Of a DNA stretch of 64,000 nucleotides, positions 44,958 through 53,641 are shown piece after piece. The notes below the pieces were generated by a model. That model had not been told where the DNA came from. It was given only the letters and a program-made list of their open reading frames with translations, and did not search any database. Origin of the DNA: SAR86 cluster bacterium (GTDB taxonomy: Bacteria > Pseudomonadota > Gammaproteobacteria > Magnimaribacterales > D2472); NCBI GenBank assembly GCA_023703655.1, contig CP097973.1, forward strand, positions 478,170-542,169. The letters run 5' to 3'. The translations under genes and the position numbers were made by a program. How positions within the stretch are numbered: position 1 is the stretch's first letter; every line of letters starts with the position of its first letter.

Positions 44958-46076
44958 TTATTCAATTTTTTCCTGTCGCAATATTGTTGATGATATGTCA
45001 TCTCTAAATACGTCTTCCGCAAATCCAGTAAATCTGTTTGCAATATGATCGGGTAGATTTACTTCTGATAGCGTAATAAATTTTTTGCCAATTTTCCTCC
45101 CAAATACTAAAAAATTATTATTGAAGGCATTAAATAAATCTAACTGATTCATCATATCCTTACGGCTTGTATAAAATTTTTCATCAAGAATTCTGACCAA
45201 AGTATCTGCACCAATAATAAATACACAATTTGGAAACATTCTTGCCTTATCAATAAACATTCCTGCTTTTGTTAGCACCCAGTTTTCAGTTTCAGTAAAT
45301 TGCGATAATGTATCTTGAATCTCATGATAACTCATTGGGGGTTTATCAGCATTTTGAATGCATATTTCAAAAGAAACTTGCATGCCTGTTTTATTTTCTG
45401 CTAATTGCTTCATTTCAAAATGTCCAGAATGAATAGGGTTAAATCTTCCTGGAAAAATTATTTCTGGTATCAATTTTGAGGACGAAACAAAATCAATTTT
45501 GTGATCCATTAGTTTAATCCAATCTTTATTCGCTATAACATTGGAAATTTCAGGTGTTTCTTGATGTTTAGGCATTTCATACTTAAGACCAGATACTTCT
45601 GCAACTAAATAGATTACATATTCAGTTATTAATGATTCCTCTTCCTCTCTTGTTCTTAAGCCTTTTTTTAAAATACAAGATATTGATTTAGAAAATTTTT
45701 GACCTTGAATAACAATATGAAATCTATGATCACCTTTTTTATCATCAAGAGTAGCCAGCGATGCTGTGATACCAATTCCGTAAAGCAATGTATTTTTTGA
45801 GGTAGTATCAATTTTTTTTGCAGCACTAAATGCTTTTGCTGCCATGCTTAATGTTGTATCCAAAGAGCAGTATTGTTCTGGCTTTCTTAGTAAGTAATGT
45901 GCAAGTGATTCTCTAGAGTAGGGTATGTAGCTCTCTAAAATAGTATTTGAAGCTCCGGGTTGACGCAAAAAAGATGCTATTGCATTTGTTCCGCCCCCAC
46001 TTGAAACCAAAACAATCTTTATATTTGTTGCGTGTATCGCCTGTATGATTGTATTTAGTGCTGACTGTTTGCTCAT
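44958..46076 (-). CDS. CinA-like domain fused to nucleotidyltransferase-like domain
   Basis: The 372-aa protein has an N-terminal part (1-165) resembling the CinA/PncC C-terminal domain (V-S-S-G-G-G-T-N-A-I-A-S-F, S-R-E-S-L-A-H-Y-L, G-I-G-I-T-A-S-L-A). The C-terminal part (205-372) is a NadD/CTP-transferase Rossmann domain with F-P-G-R-F-N-P-I-H-S-G-H and G-A-D-T-L-V-R. The pairing of NMN deamidase-like and mononucleotide adenylyltransferase-like domains suggests pyridine-nucleotide salvage. Late I-S-S-T-I-L-R is reminiscent of the I-S-S-T-x-I-R of NadD. Confidence 0.75.
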   Translation of the reverse strand: MSKQSALNTIIQAIHATNIKIVLVSSGGGTNAIASFLRQPGASNTILESYIPYSRESLAHYLLRKPEQYCSLDTTLSMAAKAFSAAKKIDTTSKNTLLYGIGITASLATLDDKKGDHRFHIVIQGQKFSKSISCILKKGLRTREEEESLITEYVIYLVAEVSGLKYEMPKHQETPEISNVIANKDWIKLMDHKIDFVSSSKLIPEIIFPGRFNPIHSGHFEMKQLAENKTGMQVSFEICIQNADKPPMSYHEIQDTLSQFTETENWVLTKAGMFIDKARMFPNCVFIIGADTLVRILDEKFYTSRKDMMNQLDLFNAFNNNFLVFGRKIGKKFITLSEVNLPDHIANRFTGFAEDVFRDDISSTILRQEKIE

Positions 46077-46119
46077 ATCTATTTATACTAGCTTATAGAG
46101 TGATAGTGACTTAATTATA

Positions 46120-47733
46120 ATGAAAATAAGCAAATACTTTTTTATTTTTATATTTTCTTTCTTCTCAGCAAGTATTCTTTCAACCTCAAGACCAAATATA
46201 GTAATTATCTTAGTAGACGATTTGGGTTGGGCTGATATTTCGTACAGAGGCGCCCCTTTTAATACTCCAAACATTGATTCTTTATTTAAAGATGGCGTAT
46301 CTTTAAATAGGTTCTACACGACTCCAATATGTAGTCCTACCAGAGCAGCTTTGATGACTGGAAGAGACCCATTAAAGCTTGGTGTAGCCTATAGTGTAAT
46401 CATGCCTTGGATGAATAATGGCATACATACCGATGAACATTTTATGCCACAGTCTTTTAAGCTTAATGGGTACCAAACAGGAATGTTTGGTAAATGGCAT
46501 CTAGGTCACTCACAAGAAAACTTTCATCCAAATCAGAGAGGCTTTGATTACTTTTATGGTCACTTACATACGGAGGTTGGTTACTTTTCTCCATTTTCCA
46601 ATCAAGGGGGCATTGACTTTCAGAGAAATGGCAAAACCATAGATGATAAAGGCTATTCAACCTTTCTTCTTGCAGAAGAAGCATCAAAATGGATTAATTC
46701 TAGAGATAAAGATAAACCTTTTTTTATGTACGTACCTTTCTTAGCTCCGCATACGCCTCTTGAGGCGCCAGAAGATTTATTACAAAAATATAAACATCTT
46801 AAAGATACTAGAAAACCAACAAGAAATATTGAGGCCGACAAAGCTAGAAGCAACTCTCAAACTCTAGGATCTTCTGCAAGGCCTGCATATGCAGCTGTTG
46901 TTGATGCACTTGATCAAGCAATTGGAATTATATTATCGACAATTGAAAAAGCTGGAATAGAAAACGAAACAATCATTTTATTTAGTTCTGACAATGGAGG
47001 AGCTACTTATGGCGGTGGTGGTGCTGATAACTTTCCATTGCGTGGGGGAAAAGGAGATACTTTTGAGGGTAGCATTAGAGTTGTGGCAGCACTCAAGTGG
47101 AAAGGAAAAATACAACCAGACACCTCACTGGATCAAATTATGACAATCATGGATGTTTTCCCAACTTTATCCGCTGCCACAGGAATTAAAATGAAGAATG
47201 TAAAAGAACTTGATGGAAGAAATATGTGGAATGCAATTCTAAATAACAAAAAAATACCCCTAAAAAATGATATTTATTTTGTATCCGAAATTCCTAATTA
47301 TGGTAATTTCCACACCACAGTTTTTAATGAGGAATGGAAGTTAGTGCAGACTATTTCCTCATCATTACTTGAAGTAAGAATTGATAATAAACTATTTAAC
47401 ATTGGTGATGATCCATATGAATATAATGATTTAGCAAGCAAAAACCCAGACATTGTTGAAGAGATGGCAGAAAAAATTAGACGATGGAGAGCGTTACATC
47501 CAATTGCAGGAACTAGAACTTACTTAGTTCCACCACCTGGATGGAGGGCACCAAAAGATTGGACAAACTACACAATTCCAAAGGATGCTTTACAAAATGA
47601 AGTCTCACCTGGTTTTGGTGCTCATGCACATCAAATTTTAGATCGTAATTTAAAAGATCATGGGAGGTTAATTTACGATTGCAAGGATGATCAATGGGAA
47701 CAGGGTAAATGTAATATGGATACAAGCAAGTGA
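46120..47733 (+). CDS. Type I sulfatase (arylsulfatase family), exported
   Basis: The 537-aa protein has a signal peptide (about 1-22), the metal-site D-D-L-G-W-A-D (about 33), and the Cys-type formylglycine motif C-S-P-T-R-A-A-L-M-T-G-R (about 72). F-G-K-W-H-L-G-H and the second metal site S-D-N-G-G-A are also present. It needs formylglycine-generating enzyme, not encoded here. Substrates may be sulfated algal glycans (inference, consistent with the glycosidases upstream). It overlaps the next gene by 4 bp. Confidence 0.93.
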   Translation: MKISKYFFIFIFSFFSASILSTSRPNIVIILVDDLGWADISYRGAPFNTPNIDSLFKDGVSLNRFYTTPICSPTRAALMTGRDPLKLGVAYSVIMPWMNNGIHTDEHFMPQSFKLNGYQTGMFGKWHLGHSQENFHPNQRGFDYFYGHLHTEVGYFSPFSNQGGIDFQRNGKTIDDKGYSTFLLAEEASKWINSRDKDKPFFMYVPFLAPHTPLEAPEDLLQKYKHLKDTRKPTRNIEADKARSNSQTLGSSARPAYAAVVDALDQAIGIILSTIEKAGIENETIILFSSDNGGATYGGGGADNFPLRGGKGDTFEGSIRVVAALKWKGKIQPDTSLDQIMTIMDVFPTLSAATGIKMKNVKELDGRNMWNAILNNKKIPLKNDIYFVSEIPNYGNFHTTVFNEEWKLVQTISSSLLEVRIDNKLFNIGDDPYEYNDLASKNPDIVEEMAEKIRRWRALHPIAGTRTYLVPPPGWRAPKDWTNYTIPKDALQNEVSPGFGAHAHQILDRNLKDHGRLIYDCKDDQWEQGKCNMDTSK

Positions 47734-48425
47734 AACAATTATTCTTTTTAATTTTAAGTTTTGCCCACTTTACCAATGCAAACGAAATCAGTCAGACAAC
47801 GATATCTTTTTTTGAGATGCCTGACTTTCAAGTTTATCATCAACCTGCAAAAGAAGTTAATGACCTTACCCAGCAAATTATTATACTTGACCATTTTTCT
47901 ACTGATGGCAATAAATCAATGCAAGAGTGGGTTGAATCAGCTAAAGGAAAAAATGTTTTGCTAATATTTCCAGTCTTGGAAATGAAACACTTACAATTTT
48001 TAAATAGCAAACAACAAGACTCACATGGCAATTTTGTTAGCCAATTAAATAAAATTTTTAATAAAAAGTACTCACTTAAGAATGATTTATATAGGATTTA
48101 TAGCAACAATAAGTTTGCAAACTTAATTAATAGATATATGTTGCAATTTGTTGATAATGATTTAGAAAAATTTGTGATGAAGAATCCAGCAAATCAAGTT
48201 TTTGATACTAAAGTCATGGATCAGGCCAAGGAAGATGTAATTAAACATTATTTAAGAACAAAAGGATCATATGTTTCATCAGCTATGGATGAAGATGCAA
48301 TCTCAGATTTTCTTAAACTAGTAAACTTTGCGGAAAATAAGAATCTTGCATTTCGTTGGAGATATCAAAATGTAACATTTAGTAAAGATCAATCAGTTCA
48401 GGAATTTATTTTCGAGGATTTATAA
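47730..48425 (+). CDS. Exported hypothetical protein in the sulfatase operon
   Basis: The 231-aa protein has a signal peptide (about 1-17). No family is recognised. The mature part is mixed alpha/beta, rich in Asn/Lys/Phe, with no Cys after the signal and no obvious catalytic motif. The ATGA overlap with the sulfatase stop suggests coupled translation and a related role. Confidence 0.7.
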   Translation: MKQLFFLILSFAHFTNANEISQTTISFFEMPDFQVYHQPAKEVNDLTQQIIILDHFSTDGNKSMQEWVESAKGKNVLLIFPVLEMKHLQFLNSKQQDSHGNFVSQLNKIFNKKYSLKNDLYRIYSNNKFANLINRYMLQFVDNDLEKFVMKNPANQVFDTKVMDQAKEDVIKHYLRTKGSYVSSAMDEDAISDFLKLVNFAENKNLAFRWRYQNVTFSKDQSVQEFIFEDL

Positions 48426-48550
48426 GAATTCTTTTAACAATAAATTTTCTTTAATTCACAGTAAAGTTACCTTATTAACAAATTTACATCACACTTTTAA
48501 ATCATTATAAGTATGCATAGTTCATATTTTCCCTATGACTAGATTATGCA

Positions 48551-48575
48551 GCAGGTGAGTGCCAATCTCACCTGC
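48551..48575. terminator. Hairpin between convergent genes
   Basis: Perfect 9-bp arms GCAGGTGAG (48551-48559) and CTCACCTGC (48567-48575) with a 7-nt loop lie between the operon ending at 48425 (+) and the photolyase-like gene ending at 48578 (-). T-rich sequence follows on the plus strand. Confidence 0.6.
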
Positions 48576-48577
48576 AT

Positions 48578-50068
48578 TTATTCAGTGTTATTTTCTATAA
48601 ATAATTCAGCTTTTGAAAAAATTATACTTTTCCTCTGGCTATCGATCTTTTTAAGCGCATTAACCATTAAAGATAATCGCGGATTTGATTTAAAGAAATC
48701 TAAATTATTTTTTATGAATAACCAATATAAACCATCAACAGTGTCACACCATTCACCTTTTTTGTAATTTGACATTCTTAACATATAACTAGATCCGCAT
48801 ATATATGGTTTCGTAGAAAATATTCCACCATCAGCAAAAGTTCCCATACCATATACATTTGGAACCATTACCCAATCATAAGCATCGATATACATTTCCA
48901 TGAACCAATTATTAATACTTCCTGGATTTATTCTAGACAAGTTCATTAAGTTAGAGATAATCATTAGCCTATTAATGTGATGGGTATATGCTGTCTCATT
49001 GGAATGTGTAATGGCATCATCAAGAGGAGGAATACCTGTACTACCTATATACCAACTATCTTTCATTTTTAAATTATGGTCCCAAAAATTAAGTGTCTTG
49101 TACTTAGGCATATTTGCCCAATACACACCTCGAATAAATTCCCTCCATCCAATGAGTTGTCTGATAAAACCTTCTACAGAATTAATTGGGATCAGATTTG
49201 ATTGTCGAAACCTTATCTCTGTTTGCTCAATACATTTAGTTGGATCTAATGTACCAATATTAAAATATCCTGATAATAGGGAATGAAATAAAAATTGATT
49301 TTTTTGATCTATCGCATCTTGAAAGCTTCCAAAATTTTCAAAACAGTGATCCAAAAAGAAATTAAACTGTTGTTCTGCATCTTGATGAGTTACAGCCCAA
49401 TTAAATGTTTTTGCATCACCAATATTTTTAGGAAAGTAAAGATCTATATCCTTTATAACTTGTTTTGTTATTGTATCCTTCTGTATTATATTTCTCTGAG
49501 GAATGTCGGATTTTAGTTTTGAAATGCTGTTACGATTCTCTTTGTCAAAGTTCCACTTATCTCCAATTGGTTTTCCATCATCCATAAAAACATCATATTT
49601 TTTTCGCATCCAGCGATAAAAATATTCCATGACTAAAGTTTTTTTATTTAAAGACCATTGCTTGAAATCATCTTGATTACCAATAAATTTTTTATCATCA
49701 TGAATGTTTAACTCAATCTTTAGTTTTGACGCTAACAGCGTTATATCCATTAATGTTTGGTGATCACTTGGGTGGGTCATTGATATTGAGCCTATGTTAT
49801 TGGAAGTGATGAAATTACTTAATAATTCTGTCATTTTATGGCTTCCACCTTCTGCAATAGTTATTAACGTGGATTGAGGATGTTTTGTGCTTTTATAAAG
49901 ATGCCTAATTGATGATATTAACAATACTAGCTTGTGCTTATGATGCTTAAACTCATATAAATAATTAACTGGCTCAAAAAATACTAGAAAATCATATTTT
50001 TTAGAGTTTTTTATCACTTCGTTTTCCAATGATAATTGGTCTGGCAACACTATTGAGGCTGTATTCAC
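48578..50068 (-). CDS. Cryptochrome/photolyase-related protein (FeS-BCP/CryPro group)
   Basis: The 496-aa protein has the DPRP Rossmann domain at the N-terminus (P-D-Q-L-S, F-F-E-P, H-K-H-K-L-V-L-L-I-S-S-I-R-H). The C-terminal helical FAD domain has F-I-R-Q-L-I-G-W-R-E-F-I-R-G-V-Y and D-A-Y-D-W-V-M-V-P-N-V-Y-G-M-G. In the FeS-BCP family three Cys near the end bind a 4Fe4S cluster. Here the stretch R-M-S-N-Y-K-K-G-E-W-C-D-T is shortened and keeps only one, so the cluster is probably absent. It may repair 6-4 photoproducts or act as a light sensor. It overlaps the PhoD-like gene by 4 bp. Confidence 0.88.
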   Translation of the reverse strand: MNTASIVLPDQLSLENEVIKNSKKYDFLVFFEPVNYLYEFKHHKHKLVLLISSIRHLYKSTKHPQSTLITIAEGGSHKMTELLSNFITSNNIGSISMTHPSDHQTLMDITLLASKLKIELNIHDDKKFIGNQDDFKQWSLNKKTLVMEYFYRWMRKKYDVFMDDGKPIGDKWNFDKENRNSISKLKSDIPQRNIIQKDTITKQVIKDIDLYFPKNIGDAKTFNWAVTHQDAEQQFNFFLDHCFENFGSFQDAIDQKNQFLFHSLLSGYFNIGTLDPTKCIEQTEIRFRQSNLIPINSVEGFIRQLIGWREFIRGVYWANMPKYKTLNFWDHNLKMKDSWYIGSTGIPPLDDAITHSNETAYTHHINRLMIISNLMNLSRINPGSINNWFMEMYIDAYDWVMVPNVYGMGTFADGGIFSTKPYICGSSYMLRMSNYKKGEWCDTVDGLYWLFIKNNLDFFKSNPRLSLMVNALKKIDSQRKSIIFSKAELFIENNTE

Positions 50069-51060
50069 GTTGTAACCTTTATGTTGTTTAAACTTGATAT
50101 CATCAATTCAGCACTTTCTAAAATCTTCCCATCAATATTTTTTAAATATATCAAAACACTTTTATCGATAATTTTGATAATGCCGTAATTTTCTTCTGGA
50201 TGTGTTTCACCATCTAAATATTGATCAGTTTCATAATCTATATTGCTCGGTTTATTCATGCTAGATGATGTAAGTTCAATTAGGTTATCTTTTTTATATA
50301 TGCCTCCTCTATGTCTATCACCAGAAACAATAAGGAGATTAGAATTTGAGCCTGCCTTTGAAAGCAAACTCAATAATTTAGATCTTTCATTTGGAAAATT
50401 GCTCCATTTTTCAAATCTATGTTCCTCAGCAAGTACTTGAATTGATGAGGCAATAATCCTAATGTCTGCTTCTTTTTCAAGCTGATCCTCAAGCCATAGC
50501 CATTGCTGTTCTCCTAAGATAGTAGCGTCAATATCCGTATTAGGTCGATAGGATTTTTTAAACCCTTTTAAATTGCTTCTGTGATATCGAGTATCTAGAC
50601 CAATAAATTGAATTATTTTTCCATTATGATTAACAAATTTACTAAAAAAGACTCCTGCTTGATTTCTTCGCTGATCATCTTGTGGAATGCCCCAAAAGTT
50701 TAGGTAAATTTCCTGTGACATCTCTTTGTGTCGATAATTTTTACCCCCATCATTCAGTCCATAATCGTGGTCATCCCATATCTGAAGAATTTTTACAGTC
50801 TCTAGCCAATTAGGTAGTTTATTTTTTTGAATTTCATACGCTCTTCTTAGTTTAGTCATGCTGAAGAAGCGTGAGTCACCATATACATTATCTCCAAGAA
50901 AAAAAAATACATCTAATTGTTCTTTCTGTATTGCATTCCATATAGGTTGATCAAGATCTTGATCTAGGCATGACCCAACACCAATAATAAAATTTGCTTG
51001 AGAAAATACAGCGAAATTTATTAAGATTGTTACTAATATACTTTTTAGGCAATTTTTCAT
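50065..51060 (-). CDS. PhoD-like alkaline phosphatase/phosphodiesterase, exported
   Basis: The 331-aa protein has a signal peptide (about 1-22) and metal-binding motifs typical of PhoD-like metallophosphoesterases: G-S-C (about 30), F-L-G-D-N-V-Y-G-D (about 55), W-D-D-H-D-Y-G (about 95) and S-G-D-R-H-R-G-G (about 245). It is shorter than Bacillus PhoD. Likely acts on phosphate mono- or diesters in the periplasm. No Pho-box-like sequence was noticed upstream. Confidence 0.87.
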   Translation of the reverse strand: MKNCLKSILVTILINFAVFSQANFIIGVGSCLDQDLDQPIWNAIQKEQLDVFFFLGDNVYGDSRFFSMTKLRRAYEIQKNKLPNWLETVKILQIWDDHDYGLNDGGKNYRHKEMSQEIYLNFWGIPQDDQRRNQAGVFFSKFVNHNGKIIQFIGLDTRYHRSNLKGFKKSYRPNTDIDATILGEQQWLWLEDQLEKEADIRIIASSIQVLAEEHRFEKWSNFPNERSKLLSLLSKAGSNSNLLIVSGDRHRGGIYKKDNLIELTSSSMNKPSNIDYETDQYLDGETHPEENYGIIKIIDKSVLIYLKNIDGKILESAELMISSLNNIKVTT

Positions 51061-51087
51061 ATATCTTGCATATAAGATTAACTTATT

Positions 51088-51888
51088 ATGATATTGTCAA
51101 ACAAAAAAAACATGAAAACTTTAATATTAATTTCATCATTATTTTTATTTAGCTGTGCAACTGTTGATTTTGCTGTAGAGGAATTACCATATGAAGAAAT
51201 TAAAGAGGCTCAAATATTAATTCGTACTACGGAATTTCAAAAACCAACTAATAAAACAACTCAAGAAATAGAAGAGTATTTTAATGATGTAATTGAACGC
51301 CTTACACCTTATGCATCTAAATTTTGTGAAATTTATGCAGATAACCCACTTCCATGCAATTGGAGAATTACCCTTGAAAATAACGAAATTTTTAATGCAT
51401 ATGCATTTGGTGATAATCAAATTGTTATATTTTCAGGGCTTATAAACGCAGTTGAATCACGAGATGAGTTAGCCTTTGTTGTTGCTCATGAAATGGCGCA
51501 TCACATTGCTAATCACATAACTGAGGGTAGAAGGAATATTATTCTTGGCCAATTAGCTGGTGCGACCATTGGTGCATTGGTCTATGGAAGCAATGCTGCT
51601 TCTGCCGATATACAACAAGCTGCAGATATAGGTGGGCTTGTAGGCAATTTGAGGTACTCACGCTCTCAAGAAAATGAAGCTGATTTATTTTCGTTAGCCA
51701 TTCTTTATCATTCAGGATTTGATCTTGATCAAGCAAAATTTACACTCTTAAGAATGGCAAATCTGAGTAAACAAAAAGAAAAAAGGTCATCTTTTTTTGA
51801 TTCTCACCCCAGCAACCCAGAAAGAATAGCTTATTTTGATAAGCATAGAGAGCTTATAGAAAATGGTGAATTATTTATCTTGGATTAG
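51088..51888 (+). CDS. M48-family metalloprotease, lipoprotein
   Basis: The lipoprotein signal L-F-L-F-S-C-A places Cys at about residue 23. ATG 51112 is an equally good start, eight codons later. The 266-aa product has zinc motif H-E-M-A-H-H (about 135), third ligand region S-R-S-Q-E-N-E-A-D and late S-H-P-S-N-P-E-R-I-A, all standard for M48/BepA/LoiP-type proteases. It is likely a periplasmic, membrane-anchored quality-control protease. It diverges from the PhoD-like gene. Confidence 0.92.
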   Translation: MILSNKKNMKTLILISSLFLFSCATVDFAVEELPYEEIKEAQILIRTTEFQKPTNKTTQEIEEYFNDVIERLTPYASKFCEIYADNPLPCNWRITLENNEIFNAYAFGDNQIVIFSGLINAVESRDELAFVVAHEMAHHIANHITEGRRNIILGQLAGATIGALVYGSNAASADIQQAADIGGLVGNLRYSRSQENEADLFSLAILYHSGFDLDQAKFTLLRMANLSKQKEKRSSFFDSHPSNPERIAYFDKHRELIENGELFILD

Positions 51889-52079
51889 AACTCTTTTGTC
51901 TCATTATGTAGTTTTTTGATACCTTCACTCACATTCTTTAGAAATAGAAAAGGAAGAATTGCATGTATTATGCCGATAAGAGCAAGAATAAACAGTCGAA
52001 ATGAGATAAAAATAACCCTAAAACCGTGGGTGAAGTAGTTCATTTTGGCTTTCTCAAGATGGTTAAAATCAATTTTCAT
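51885..52079 (-). CDS. DUF6356-like small membrane protein
   Basis: The 64-aa protein has M-N-Y-F-T-H-G-F near the start, one long hydrophobic stretch with I-I-H-A-I-L-P-F-L-F, then a polar tail. The order M-x-Y-x-x-H...I-H-x-x-x-P-F-L-F matches DUF6356 proteins as I recall them. Function is unknown. It ends 4 bp into the convergent M48 gene and lies directly after the SnoaL-like gene. Confidence 0.7.
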   Translation of the reverse strand: MKIDFNHLEKAKMNYFTHGFRVIFISFRLFILALIGIIHAILPFLFLKNVSEGIKKLHNETKEF

Positions 52080-52538
52080 TTAAAAAATTTCTTCTACATT
52101 TGACCACAATAAATTGAATCGTCTTTCTGAAAATTTCATCGACCCATCTTTTTTTACAATGGTATCCTCATACACTATACCCATATCTAGTTTTTTTTTA
52201 ATTCCGTTTTCAGAGTAAATGTGACTAGCTACACAATAGGTCTTACCCTTGTAAACATTATTACTCCAATTACCATCAATATTTCCAATAAAGTGCATTG
52301 TCGAATCGTATGTAGAGGCAAGTTGTTGCATTGCTCCCAGAAATTCACTTAAGCTATTTATTTCATAGCCTCCTGTCATTTTAAAGTCTTCCCACATTAT
52401 GGTTTGGAGTTCATCAAATTTTCTTGTATCTATGAGCTCTGCATATTGATAAATTATTTGTTCAACAGTTTTGGCAGACACTATTAGTGGGCTGAGCATA
52501 CTAATAAGTAAGAAAGAACCGAAAAATATTTTTTTCAT
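52080..52538 (-). CDS. SnoaL/NTF2-like exported protein
   Basis: The 152-aa protein has a signal peptide (about 1-22), then a cone-shaped NTF2 fold typical of SnoaL_4-like proteins (I-Y-Q-Y-A-E-L-I-D-T-R-K-F-D-E-L, H-F-I-G-N, Y-C-V-A-S-H). The family includes isomerases, dehydratases and binding proteins; export is uncommon and the substrate is unknown. It sits 1 bp after the luciferase-like gene in the same direction. Confidence 0.8.
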   Translation of the reverse strand: MKKIFFGSFLLISMLSPLIVSAKTVEQIIYQYAELIDTRKFDELQTIMWEDFKMTGGYEINSLSEFLGAMQQLASTYDSTMHFIGNIDGNWSNNVYKGKTYCVASHIYSENGIKKKLDMGIVYEDTIVKKDGSMKFSERRFNLLWSNVEEIF

Positions 52539-52539
52539 G

Positions 52540-53421
52540 CTATTTAAAATTTCTACTAATTTCTTTAAGTGACTTCTTCAAATCATCGGGAGACTGAGCA
52601 AAATTTATTGGAAAAAATTCAACCTCATTTAAACCTGCCTCAGCAGATTTTTCTAAATTTTCGATTGTTAAATTTAGATTGGGGCCGTTTTCATCAACCT
52701 CAGTTGTTAGTTGTCCACGAATTCTAGGATATTCTTCTCTATCATTTTCTTTAAAAGCTTCGCAAAGCTTTTTTGCACCTTCATTAATAAAATCTGTAGA
52801 TGTCTTTATTGGAATCCAACCATGCCCATACGTTGCAATTTTTTTTGCATTTTCATCATTCATTTTGAGACCAAAAAACAATGGAAGATCCTTTTGATCC
52901 GGTTTTGGCACACACCAAATATCCTCGAATTCAAAATTTTCACCCTTATACGAGATTGGATTAGCTCCCCATAGCTTTTTAATAATATCAATTGTTTCCC
53001 AAAATATACTTGCTCTATTTTTGAAAGAAATTCCACTTGCATGATATTCCTCCTCTTGCCACCCTGTGCCAAGCCCTAACTCTAATCTTCCTTGTGAAAT
53101 TGTATCCAGTGTTGCAGCTGTTTTTGCAAGCAATGCCGGACTTCTAAGCGGAGCAATTAAAATAGCAGTTGCTAGTTTTATTTTTTTAGTATTTGAAGCA
53201 ATCATAGTAAGTATGCTTAAGGGTTCATACCAATTAGAATCAGAAGGAAGGGGAAAATTACCAAATGGATATTTGTGAAGATTTTTTCCCATCACAACAT
53301 GATCTGTAACGCTAATCGAGTCAAATCCAAAATCTTCAGCCATTTTAGCGATATCAATATAAGAAGTTATATCACCTCCATAAAGGTTTTCTAAACCAAA
53401 AAGACCACAAACCAATTTCAT
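52540..53421 (-). CDS. Luciferase-like (LLM class) flavin/F420-type oxidoreductase
   Basis: ATG 53421 starts at the conserved first strand (M-K-L-V-C-G-L-F-G); an ATG nine codons upstream is possible. The 293-aa product has the TIM-barrel luciferase motifs D-S-I-S-V-T-D-H-V, A-T-A-I-L-I-A-P-L-R-S-P-A-L-L-A-K, and R-L-E-L-G-L-G-T-G-W. It resembles the TIGR03619 subgroup called F420-dependent, but cofactor choice cannot be read from the sequence and F420 use in this lineage is doubtful. Confidence 0.88.
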   Translation of the reverse strand: MKLVCGLFGLENLYGGDITSYIDIAKMAEDFGFDSISVTDHVVMGKNLHKYPFGNFPLPSDSNWYEPLSILTMIASNTKKIKLATAILIAPLRSPALLAKTAATLDTISQGRLELGLGTGWQEEEYHASGISFKNRASIFWETIDIIKKLWGANPISYKGENFEFEDIWCVPKPDQKDLPLFFGLKMNDENAKKIATYGHGWIPIKTSTDFINEGAKKLCEAFKENDREEYPRIRGQLTTEVDENGPNLNLTIENLEKSAEAGLNEVEFFPINFAQSPDDLKKSLKEISRNFK

Positions 53422-53483
53422 CATCTTTATTCTACTAATCTTAATCATAAATGTATAATGCTCATCAACATCGTTAACAATTT

Positions 53484-53559
53484 GCGGGTGTGGTGTTAAT
53501 GGCTAGCACAATAGCCTTCCAAGCTATTGGTACGGGTTCGAATCCCGTCACCCGCTCCA
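53484..53559 (+). tRNA. tRNA-Gly(TCC)
   Basis: The 76-nt gene has acceptor GCGGGTG paired with CACCCGC, discriminator T and encoded CCA. The anticodon stem-loop is TAGCC-TTCCAA-type with TCC anticodon, and the T arm is ACGGG-TTCGAAT-CCCGT. It is intact. Its last 9 bases (CCCGCTCCA) match the ends of the att-like repeats, but no island is attached here. Confidence 0.96.
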
Positions 53560-53641
53560 GTTATAATTTTCAAAAACGTCACCTAAAACTGTTGAAATTT
53601 TTTCATTTAATGATCAAATGAAACTTATACCGGAGAAACTT

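Noticed and set aside
53484-53559. Integration site at tRNA-Gly(TCC)
   Set aside because: The gene is intact and neither flank shows a displaced 3' copy or mobile genes.
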